Positions 6,384 to 12,190 of a stretch of 12,190 bases of DNA are shown here, in pieces. The notes below the pieces were generated by a model, which saw only the letters and a program-made list of their open reading frames with translations, was not told where the DNA came from and searched no databases. Within the stretch, counting starts at the first letter, position 1. Every line of letters begins with the position of its first letter. A program made the position numbers and the translations under genes. This DNA is from JAZOTK01 sp045534775 (GTDB lineage: Bacteria > Bacillota > Clostridia > RUG12999), in contig JAZSKI010000078.1 of assembly GCA_045534775.1 (NCBI GenBank), forward strand, positions 1 to 12,190. Reading direction: 5' to 3'.

Positions 6384-8006
6384 TTAAGCGCTGATATGAC
6401 CTTTTTCTTTAATTACCGAGATAATCATATCGGCATATTTTTCACATAATTCGATATTCTCACTCTCAACCATTACACGTATTACAGGCTCGGTTCCGCT
6501 TTGTCTTAAAAGAACTCTGCCTGCACCGTTAATAATGCCATCAACCTTTGATACCATTTCCTTTACATCAGAGTCATTAACAACCTCGTTTTTATCTTTA
6601 ACTCTCACGTTCTTTACAAGCTGAGGATAAAGTACAACATTTTCACACATAGCAGATAAAGAGGATTTAAGCTCGCACATTTCTTCTGCAACCATAATTG
6701 CAGTTAAAATACCGTCGCCTGTGGTAGCATATTTTTTCAAGATTATATGACCTGACTGCTCGCCGCCTAAGCTGTAACCGTTATTCTGCATACATTCGTA
6801 TACGAAACGGTCACCTACCTTAGTCTGAACACAGTTTATGCCGATGGAGCTGAGGCTCTTAAACAATCCGCTGTTGGACATTATGGTAGCAACAACCGTG
6901 TTGCTTTCAAGCATATTTCTTGATTTCAGACGCTTGCCGAGAATGTAAAGTATAGCATCTCCGTCAACAATATTTCCGTTTTCATCAACAGCTATACATC
7001 TGTCCGCATCACCGTCAAAGGCAAAGCCTACATCCAGATGATTTTCTTTGACCAGCTTACAGAGCTTTTCAATATGAGTTGAACCGCAGTTTTCATTTAC
7101 ATTCAATCCGTCAGGCTCGTCACCGATTACGGTCAGCTGTGCACCTAATGCGCTGAACACCTGTTTCGCAATCATCCAGGAAGCACCGTTAGCACAGTCT
7201 ATACCGATTTTGAGGTTTTTATACGAATGAGATGCCAGGGAAATCAAATATCCGAGGTATCTGTTTCTACCCGATACATAATCATAAATACAACCTATTT
7301 TTTCTCTGCGGGCAAGAGGCAAATCGTCACCGCAAAGATTGAAATCCTTTAAATTACCGTCTATATATTTTTCAATCAGCAGGGTAGTCGCATCATCTAA
7401 CTTCTCACCGTGACGGTTTATAATCTTAATTCCGTTATCATAAAACGGATTATGACTTGCAGTAATCATTATACCGCAATCAAAATCATCCTGACGGGTT
7501 ACAAAAGATACGCTGGGGGTAGTGGTAACGTGAAGCATATAGGCATCGGCACCCGATGCGGTTATGCCTGCAGCAATAGAATATTCAAGCATATAGCTGG
7601 AACGTCTTGTATCTTTACCTATAACGATTTTAGGACGGTATCCGCTTTTTTTACAGCCTGATAATTCAGAGGAATAGTACCATCCCAGAAACTTGCCGAT
7701 TTTATATGCCTGTTCGGAGGTGGGACCTACATTCGCCTCTCCTCTGAAACCGTCTGTACCAAAATATTTATTGGAGACACTTTCGGTTTTTTCGGGCAGC
7801 TTTATAGAAATCTTGTCACGCAGAAATTCATCTGCCGATATTCCAAACAAATCACAGAGTTGTAAAATTTTATCAATCTGAGGTAAAGCCTGGTCCATTT
7901 CCCATTTTGAAATTGACTGTCGCGATACATTGATTTTTTCTGCTAACTGTTCCTGTGACAAGGAATGAACAACTCTAAGATGTGATATTTTTTCTCCAAT
8001 AGTCAT
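6384..8006 (-). CDS. glmM: XRE-type DNA-binding domain fused to phosphoglucosamine mutase (GlmM)
   Basis: A 540-residue fusion. Residues 1-62 are a canonical XRE/Cro helix-turn-helix: LSQEQLAEKINVSRQSISKWE at 16-36, then LPQIDKILQLCDLFGISADEFL. A linker (about 63-78) leads to a full GlmM (about 79-540, normal length near 450) beginning KYFGTDGFRGEAN. The catalytic phosphoserine is Ser184 in TASHNP, the metal loop is DGDADR at 331-336, sugar binding is GGEQSGH at 414-420, and phosphate binding is RQSGTEPVIRVMVE at 501-514. GlmM interconverts glucosamine-6-phosphate and glucosamine-1-phosphate on the way to UDP-GlcNAc. The single start at 8006 has GAGG 8 nt upstream; no ATG, GTG or TTG near residue 79 would allow a separate GlmM. 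Both halves look intact. It heads an operon with nagB. Domain calls are firm; that it regulates its own operon is inference. Confidence 0.93.
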   Translation of the reverse strand: MTIGEKISHLRVVHSLSQEQLAEKINVSRQSISKWEMDQALPQIDKILQLCDLFGISADEFLRDKISIKLPEKTESVSNKYFGTDGFRGEANVGPTSEQAYKIGKFLGWYYSSELSGCKKSGYRPKIVIGKDTRRSSYMLEYSIAAGITASGADAYMLHVTTTPSVSFVTRQDDFDCGIMITASHNPFYDNGIKIINRHGEKLDDATTLLIEKYIDGNLKDFNLCGDDLPLARREKIGCIYDYVSGRNRYLGYLISLASHSYKNLKIGIDCANGASWMIAKQVFSALGAQLTVIGDEPDGLNVNENCGSTHIEKLCKLVKENHLDVGFAFDGDADRCIAVDENGNIVDGDAILYILGKRLKSRNMLESNTVVATIMSNSGLFKSLSSIGINCVQTKVGDRFVYECMQNNGYSLGGEQSGHIILKKYATTGDGILTAIMVAEEMCELKSSLSAMCENVVLYPQLVKNVRVKDKNEVVNDSDVKEMVSKVDGIINGAGRVLLRQSGTEPVIRVMVESENIELCEKYADMIISVIKEKGHISA

Positions 8007-8061
8007 TAAAACAACCTCATTTCAATTAATATGATATTATATGGAATTTTCATTCATAACT

Positions 8062-8090
8062 AGTTTATCAGAAATATGCAATTATATCAA
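8062..8090 (-). promoter_or_regulatory. Possible proximal promoter of xre-glmM
   Basis: On the minus strand, TTGATA (8090-8085) and TAAACT (8067-8062) are separated by 17 bp, giving a start near 8055 and a leader of about 50 nt. The -10 matches consensus at only four of six positions. A separate TATAAT at 8041-8036 has no -35 partner. The inverted repeat at 8089-8106 touches the -35 box. Confidence 0.4.
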
Positions 8091-8106
8091 CCAACTTCTA
8101 TTGGTT
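8089..8106. promoter_or_regulatory. Inverted repeat AACCAA-N6-TTGGTT, candidate operator
   Basis: A perfect 6+6 bp inverted repeat with a 6-bp spacer that overlaps the -35 box of the proximal promoter by two bases. A dimeric regulator bound here would be expected to block that promoter. On the plus strand a few T residues follow, so it could also be a weak plus-strand hairpin. Confidence 0.4.
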
Positions 8107-8113
8107 TTTTATT

Positions 8114-8128
8114 GCAACTTAAAGTTGC
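8114..8128. promoter_or_regulatory. 15-bp palindrome GCAACTTAAAGTTGC, candidate operator
   Basis: Perfect 7+1+7 dyad, 24 bp upstream of the proximal -35 and downstream of the distal promoter. The half-site core AGTTG/CAACT recurs at 8191-8195 and 8215-8219, and AAAGTTG is repeated at 8189-8195. Short dyads of this size are typical of XRE/Cro dimers, so the XRE half of the fusion protein is a natural candidate binder. No binding is shown by the sequence. Confidence 0.45.
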
Positions 8129-8302
8129 GAAAATGAATGTTTTTCAATAAAAATACCTATAGATTTTGCGTTATTGCTGAAAAAATGCAAAGTTGAATTG
8201 TCATATCTGCGATACAACTATAAAAGTGCTACCTTTATAATTGATTCTGATTTATTTTCACCAATAATACCGATAAGTATTCTTATAATCCAATATACAG
8301 AT

Positions 8303-8331
8303 ATTATACCATAAAAAATGATTTCCGTCAA
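8303..8331 (-). promoter_or_regulatory. Distal sigma-A promoter directed at xre-glmM
   Basis: On the minus strand, TTGACG (8331-8326) and a perfect TATAAT (8308-8303) are separated by exactly 17 bp, starting 15 bp past the ATPase stop codon. Transcription would begin near 8296, leaving about 290 nt of untranslated leader before the xre-glmM ATG. It is the best-matching promoter in this gap. Confidence 0.65.
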
Positions 8332-8345
8332 TAACTATATTGCGT

Positions 8346-10826
8346 TTATTTGTTTAAAAGCTTTTCGATTTCCGAGGTCAGCATTGGTATAAAGGAAAGC
8401 GAAAGAGTGACTATCCATTGAACGGGAGTAAGAGAGCACACCTTGAAAAGTCCCTGAAGGGGAGGAAGCACCATTACCGAAAATTGAAGTGCTGCGCAGA
8501 GGATAAGAGAAAAGACCATATATTTATTCTCAAAAAAACTGCTTTTGAAAACTGATTTTTCTTTACTGAGACAGTAGGCGTGAATTAGCTGTGAAAGGCT
8601 TAAAACACAGAAACACATAGCAGAGCCTACGGCAGTTGAAGCAAAGATATTTCTTCCGATGGTATAGGAGAGGAGAGCTAAAGTTCCTATCATAATACCT
8701 TCGGTTATTATGGTAAAGCCCAGCCCGTCTGAAAAAATACTGCCGCGACTGCGTTTCGGAGGAACCTGCATAGCATTTTCGGGAGTATTCTCCATACCGA
8801 GAGCAATAGCAGGGAAGGAATCGGTCACAAGATTAACCCACAGCAGCTGCAGGGGTAAAAGTGGCGAAGGAACGCCTGATAAAATAGCGGTAAATATTGC
8901 GAGAATTTCACCGATGTTGCTGGACAGCAGAAAATGTACAGCCTTCCTTATATTGTTATAAATACCTCTGCCTTCGGATATGGCGGCAACTACGGTTGCA
9001 AAATTATCATCAGTTAAAATCATATCGGCGGCGTTTTTTGCGACCTCGGTGCCGCCCTTACCCATAGCACAGCCGATGTCGGCACATTTAAGGGCGGGAG
9101 CATCGTTTACCCCGTCACCTGTCATTGCGACAATCTCGCCCCGTGCCTGTAATGCTTTTACAATACGCATTTTATGTTCGGGAGTTACACGGGCGAAAAC
9201 ACTGCAATTATCAATAATCTCTTTAAGCATATCGTCGCTTGTATTATCTAAATCCCTGCCGCAAAGAGTTCTGTCGCCGTCACGAAGTATTCCGAGCTCA
9301 GAGGCTATGGCTCTGGCGGTATCAGGATGGTCGCCCGTTATCATAACGGGACGGATTCCGCTTTTTCTGCATATATGTACGGCATTTTTTGCCTCGGGTC
9401 TTGGAGGGTCTATCATACCTATGAGACCTATAAATTCCAAATCTTTTTCGGGATTTTCAGGTAAAAAATTGCAGTCGCGGTAAGCAACGGCAAGCACTCG
9501 TAAGGCTTTTTTTGCCATTTTGGAAACAGTTTCGTTTATTTCAGCCTTCTTTTTCGGCGAAATCAGACATTTATCGAGAAGAACATCAGCACCGCCTTTG
9601 GAGATTATTCTGTAGCCGCCGCTGTGTCTGAAAACAACAGTCATCATTTTTCGTGAAGAATCAAAAGGTATTTCGCGAATTTTTTCAAGCTTAGGTACAT
9701 TTTCTGCGGCATCAGAAATCGCTATTTCCGTAGCTCCGATGCCGTTACTGCACAAAGCAGCAGAGGTTAAGACAAAATCGCGGTCGCCCACAACCTCGGT
9801 TACGGTCATTTTATTTTGGGTAAGCGTGCCTGTTTTATCGCTGCATATTACCGTAGCACCGCCCAGAGTCTCAACAGCGGGAAGCTTACGTATTATAGCG
9901 TTTTTTCGTGCCATACGAGTCACACCGAGAGACAGCATAACCGTAACAATGGCAGGCAGACCTTCGGGGATAGCCGCCACAGCCAGGCTGACGGAGGTCA
10001 TAAACATTTCAAAAGGCGGAAATTTTCTTAAAATCCCGATGAGAAACATTATTCCGCAAACTATAAGTACAGATTTTCCGAGAATTTTCCCTGTATTTGC
10101 AAGATTAATCTGCAACGGAGTGGGCGGCGTTTCGTTATCAGAAATAAGACGGGCTATTTTCCCCATCTGAGTATTATTCCCCGTAGCCGTTACTACGGCC
10201 TGCCCTCTTCCGCAGGTGACGGTTGTCCCTGACCAGACCATATTTTTCATATCTCCGATGGCGGAGCTTTCTGCCATAATTAAATCGGCAGATTTTGCCG
10301 AAGCAATGCTTTCTCCCGTCAGAGCAGATTCGTCACAGCAAAGCTCGGTGCTTTCCGTGAGTCTGCCGTCAGCTGAAATCATATCACCTGCTTCAAGGAG
10401 AATTATATCACCGCAAACCAGCTCTTCTGTGGGAATTTTAGTTTTCATTCCGCTTCGTATAACAGAAACAGACGGAGCAGACAGTTTTTTTAATGCCTCT
10501 AAGGATTTTTCAGCTTTGCGTTCCTGATAAACCCCCATACAGGCATTTAAAATCACTATGGTCAGTATCATAACGGGGTCAAAGAAATTTATATTACCCT
10601 CAAAAACTGATAAGACAAAGGAAACGGCGGCGGCCGCAAGTAAAATCAGTATCATATAATCGGAAAACTGATTGATGAATTTTTTGAAAAGCCCTTCTTT
10701 TTTTTCGCCTTCAATTCGGTTAGGACCAAATTCCTTTTGCCGGTAATGAACCTCGGCAGCACTTAAACCGTCAGGGGATGAGGTTAGCTTTGTCATAGCT
10801 TCTTTTGCAGAAATGTTATGCCACAT
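8346..10826 (-). CDS. P2-type cation ATPase, probably a Ca2+ exporter
   Basis: An 826-residue P-type ATPase of SERCA/PMR1 type. From the N-terminus: cation-ATPase N domain (about 1-60), TM1-TM2 (about 55-100), actuator loop with TGES at 170-173, TM3-TM4 with PEGLP at 287-291, the phosphorylated Asp330 in SDKTGTLT, the nucleotide domain with KGGAD near 410-414, TGDGVNDAPAL at 569-579, then six C-terminal helices. Ca2+-site residues typical of the type are present: Glu288 (TM4), Asn637 and Glu640 (TM5, SSNIGE), Asn665 and Asp669 (TM6, LLWVNLVTD). TM8 has Gln in the region where SERCA has its site-I Glu, suggesting one Ca2+ per cycle as in PMR1; Mn2+ is also possible. Start supported by AAGGAGAG about 7 nt upstream. 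It follows the lipase gene by 52 bp, probably in one operon. Confidence 0.94.
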   Translation of the reverse strand: MWHNISAKEAMTKLTSSPDGLSAAEVHYRQKEFGPNRIEGEKKEGLFKKFINQFSDYMILILLAAAAVSFVLSVFEGNINFFDPVMILTIVILNACMGVYQERKAEKSLEALKKLSAPSVSVIRSGMKTKIPTEELVCGDIILLEAGDMISADGRLTESTELCCDESALTGESIASAKSADLIMAESSAIGDMKNMVWSGTTVTCGRGQAVVTATGNNTQMGKIARLISDNETPPTPLQINLANTGKILGKSVLIVCGIMFLIGILRKFPPFEMFMTSVSLAVAAIPEGLPAIVTVMLSLGVTRMARKNAIIRKLPAVETLGGATVICSDKTGTLTQNKMTVTEVVGDRDFVLTSAALCSNGIGATEIAISDAAENVPKLEKIREIPFDSSRKMMTVVFRHSGGYRIISKGGADVLLDKCLISPKKKAEINETVSKMAKKALRVLAVAYRDCNFLPENPEKDLEFIGLIGMIDPPRPEAKNAVHICRKSGIRPVMITGDHPDTARAIASELGILRDGDRTLCGRDLDNTSDDMLKEIIDNCSVFARVTPEHKMRIVKALQARGEIVAMTGDGVNDAPALKCADIGCAMGKGGTEVAKNAADMILTDDNFATVVAAISEGRGIYNNIRKAVHFLLSSNIGEILAIFTAILSGVPSPLLPLQLLWVNLVTDSFPAIALGMENTPENAMQVPPKRSRGSIFSDGLGFTIITEGIMIGTLALLSYTIGRNIFASTAVGSAMCFCVLSLSQLIHAYCLSKEKSVFKSSFFENKYMVFSLILCAALQFSVMVLPPLQGLFKVCSLTPVQWIVTLSLSFIPMLTSEIEKLLNK

Positions 10827-10878
10827 AAATTTTCTCTCCTTGTTAGATTGTATTTATTTATTATATTCGGATAAGCTT

Positions 10879-11553
10879 TTAAGTATGACAAGCTTTAAGC
10901 TCTTTTTCATATTCTTTGATGGAGTGGTTAAAAGCGGAGTATTTCCCGAAAATACGCGGAGAGCCTATGTGCCTGCACTCTCCCGCGTGGAAATACCCGA
11001 AAGAAACGGGCGGAAGCTTAGTGACAAAATCATTGCCGTTTTCGATTCTGACCGCGGAGGAAATGAGTTTGTTGAAGCCGCAACGAAAAGCATAATTTCC
11101 TACACGGGGACAGCCGAATACAACCGTATGTACGTTAATATGGCGGTAACGGCATTTCAGCTCATAAGCACAAAGCATAGACAGTCCGCCGCCGAGAGAA
11201 TGACCGCATACCAGAATATTTTTTATGTTTTCTGTGACGAAGCTTCGTATTCTGTCGGAAATTCCTTCGGAGATGTAGGCGGAAAGAAACCCGCGATGCA
11301 CCTTTATATTACCGGGATTGCAAAAGGAAACGGGTGCTTTTATGAACTTAATATCCGATAAAATATCCTTGAAGGAATCTGTACCGCGAAAGGTTATCAG
11401 AAGGCTGTCACTGTGAATTCTTATATAATACTGTACTCCTGATTTTGGACAGTTAACGCTTATGAGCCGTTCGCTTCCGTCAAAGGGCTGAAAGCTGTCG
11501 TAAGATAAAGCGGAGTAATGCAGAAGCTTTTGTATATCGGTAAAATCATACAT
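10879..11553 (-). CDS. Class-3 (alpha/beta-hydrolase) lipase family protein
   Basis: A 224-residue hydrolase of the fungal-type lipase 3 family. The catalytic triad is visible: Ser119 in the nucleophile elbow GHSLGGG (117-123), Asp175 in ENGNDFVTKLPP, and His210 in NHSIKEY. The oxyanion segment ITFRGTDS is at about 53-60, and VVFGCPRVGN at 144-153 is the usual strand after the elbow. No signal peptide or membrane segment is seen at the N-terminus (MYDFTDIQKLLHYSALSYDS), so it is probably cytoplasmic, which is unusual for a digestive lipase and points to a housekeeping or intracellular ester substrate. It is shorter than secreted relatives (about 270-300). An AGGAG site lies about 11 nt before the ATG. 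The Ca2+-type ATPase gene follows it. Substrate unknown. Confidence 0.88.
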   Translation of the reverse strand: MYDFTDIQKLLHYSALSYDSFQPFDGSERLISVNCPKSGVQYYIRIHSDSLLITFRGTDSFKDILSDIKFIKAPVSFCNPGNIKVHRGFLSAYISEGISDRIRSFVTENIKNILVCGHSLGGGLSMLCAYELKCRYRHINVHTVVFGCPRVGNYAFRCGFNKLISSAVRIENGNDFVTKLPPVSFGYFHAGECRHIGSPRIFGKYSAFNHSIKEYEKELKACHT

Positions 11554-11616
11554 CTGTTTTCACACTCCTTTTCTGACAATTAATTTTATGAATGAAAAAA
11601 ATATTTATGTTTTCTC

Positions 11617-11645
11617 TTGACAAAACTTTTGATTGAATATATAAT
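11617..11645 (+). promoter_or_regulatory. Perfect consensus sigma-A promoter of the rubrerythrin gene
   Basis: TTGACA (11617-11622) and TATAAT (11640-11645) both match consensus exactly with the ideal 17-bp spacer. A start near 11652 gives a leader of about 40 nt carrying AAAGGAG at 11676-11682. It lies in the gap shared with the divergent lipase gene, for which I found no clear promoter. Confidence 0.85.
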
Positions 11646-11691
11646 AGTAATTAAGAAGCGTAAATATTTATCAGAAAAGGAGAAGGTTTTT

Positions 11692-12190
11692 ATGTCAAAC
11701 AAATATGCAGGTACACAGACAGAGAAGAATTTGGAAGCGGCTTTTGCCGGAGAATCACAGGCAAGAAATAAATACACATACTTTGCTTCAAAAGCTAAAA
11801 AAGAAGGCTTTGAACAGATAGCGGCATTATTCTTAAAGACAGCCGATAACGAAAAGGAACACGCAAAATTGTGGTTTAAGGAGCTGGAAGGTATCGGAGA
11901 TACTGTCGAAAATCTGGTAGAAGCGGCAAACGGCGAGAACTATGAATGGACAGATATGTATGCAGGCTTTGCAGAAACCGCTGAAAAAGAGGGTTTTCAC
12001 GACCTTGCAACAAAATTCCGTTTGGTAGCGGCTATAGAAAAACAGCATGAGGAACGCTACCGTGCATTACTGAAAAATGTAGAAACAGCACAGGTGTTTG
12101 AAAAAAGTGAGGTTAAGGTTTGGGAATGTCGCAACTGCGGTCATATCGTAGTAGGTCTTAAGGCTCCGCAAATTTGCCCCACCTGTGCAC
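11692..12190 (+). CDS. rbr: Rubrerythrin (3' end cut by the window)
   Basis: The first 166 codons of a rubrerythrin; the frame is still open at the window edge and probably lacks only a dozen or more residues. The ferritin-like di-iron domain shows all ligands: Glu21 in GESQAR, Glu54 and His57 in EKEH, Glu95 and Glu98 in ETAE, Glu116 and His119 in EKQH. The C-terminal rubredoxin-like domain supplies four iron-binding cysteines, Cys146 and Cys149 (CRNCG) and Cys162 and Cys165 (CPTC). Rubrerythrin reduces hydrogen peroxide to water with electrons from rubredoxin or NADH reductases and is a main peroxide defence in anaerobes. The ATG is preceded by AAAGGAG at 9 nt. The perfect promoter suggests high expression. 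No neighbouring redox gene is visible in the window. Confidence 0.96.
   Translation, partial: MSNKYAGTQTEKNLEAAFAGESQARNKYTYFASKAKKEGFEQIAALFLKTADNEKEHAKLWFKELEGIGDTVENLVEAANGENYEWTDMYAGFAETAEKEGFHDLATKFRLVAAIEKQHEERYRALLKNVETAQVFEKSEVKVWECRNCGHIVVGLKAPQICPTCA

Larger units (their letters stand above)
8007..8345 (-). other. 339-bp non-coding leader between the ATPase gene and xre-glmM
   Basis: No convincing gene lies here. It is AT-rich and holds a distal promoter (8303-8331), a proximal promoter (8062-8090) and two inverted repeats (8089-8106 and 8114-8128). On the minus strand there is also a loose stem, AGTTG at 8215-8219 with CAACT at 8191-8195, enclosing TATC/GATA. No strong terminator follows the ATPase gene: the only stem nearby is an AT-rich 5-bp one at 8273-8286. 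Read-through from the ATPase into xre-glmM is thus possible. I recognise no known riboswitch, T-box or glmS-type ribozyme. Confidence 0.6.

Noticed and set aside
7760..7790. A separate start codon for GlmM at the domain junction
   Set aside because: No in-frame ATG, GTG or TTG with a ribosome binding site precedes KYFGTDGFRGE; the frame reads straight through from the XRE domain.
8007..8302. A glmS-type ribozyme or other known amino-sugar riboswitch in the glmM leader
   Set aside because: I could not find a recognisable conserved core or a strong multi-stem fold; the leader is AT-rich with only short stems.
8218..8331. A 37-codon minus-strand frame, starting at a TTG, rich in Ile/Val with a short hydrophobic stretch
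   Set aside because: No ribosome binding site, its start sits inside the distal -35 box, and the composition fits AT-rich spacer DNA.
8980..9483. A 167-codon plus-strand frame opposite the ATPase
   Set aside because: It is the mirror of conserved ATPase motifs (TGDGVNDAPAL and the nucleotide domain) and has no independent support.
10813..11361. A 182-codon plus-strand frame opposite the lipase gene
   Set aside because: The minus strand carries the complete lipase catalytic motifs and a ribosome binding site; the plus frame has neither motif nor start signal.
11636..11660. A PerR-type operator at the rubrerythrin promoter
   Set aside because: The stretch around the -10 is AT-rich, but its two halves do not form the expected TTATAAT/ATTATAA dyad.

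Overview
The window looks like chromosomal DNA of a low-GC, anaerobic Clostridia-type Firmicute, perhaps of the Oscillospiraceae/Ruminococcaceae kind. The reasons are AT-rich spacers, strong AGGAGG-type ribosome binding sites, consensus sigma-A promoters, a rubrerythrin, a PucR/CdaR regulator joined to ftsEX, and protein sequences that read like that group. This is judged from style; no database search was possible. I see no phage, transposon, CRISPR, tRNA or rRNA.

Layout, left to right. (1) 105-4411, plus strand: a tight run of a PucR/CdaR-type regulator, ftsE, ftsX, a secreted coiled-coil M23 murein hydrolase, and a small COG2426-type membrane protein, closed by a perfect 15-bp hairpin at 4434-4468. 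FtsEX is the ABC-type machine that activates cell-wall hydrolases across the membrane, and the M23 protein is its likely partner. (2) 4304-4657, minus strand: a small unknown ORF whose reading frame runs through that hairpin. (3) 4774-5613, plus strand: a cupin/AraC regulator with its own promoter. It converges on the next operon at a shared two-way terminator. (4) 8006 down to 5634, minus strand: an unusual gene fusing an XRE/Cro-type DNA-binding domain to a complete phosphoglucosamine mutase (GlmM), followed 45 bp later by nagB. (5) 8007-8345: a non-coding leader with a well-formed distal promoter, a weaker proximal promoter and two inverted repeats that could be operators. (6) 11553 down to 8346, minus strand: a class-3 lipase and a Ca2+-type P2 ATPase. 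(7) 11692 to the window edge, plus strand: a rubrerythrin behind a perfect consensus promoter, cut off by the window end.

The most interesting item is the XRE-GlmM fusion. The enzyme half keeps every catalytic motif, and there is no internal start codon that would make it separately. GlmM draws glucosamine-6-phosphate into UDP-GlcNAc and cell-wall synthesis, while NagB, in the same operon, sends the same metabolite back to glycolysis. A GlmM that can probably bind DNA, at the head of an operon carrying the competing enzyme, suggests a self-regulating trigger enzyme at the amino-sugar branch point. That regulatory role is inference. The fusion and the operon are visible in the sequence.
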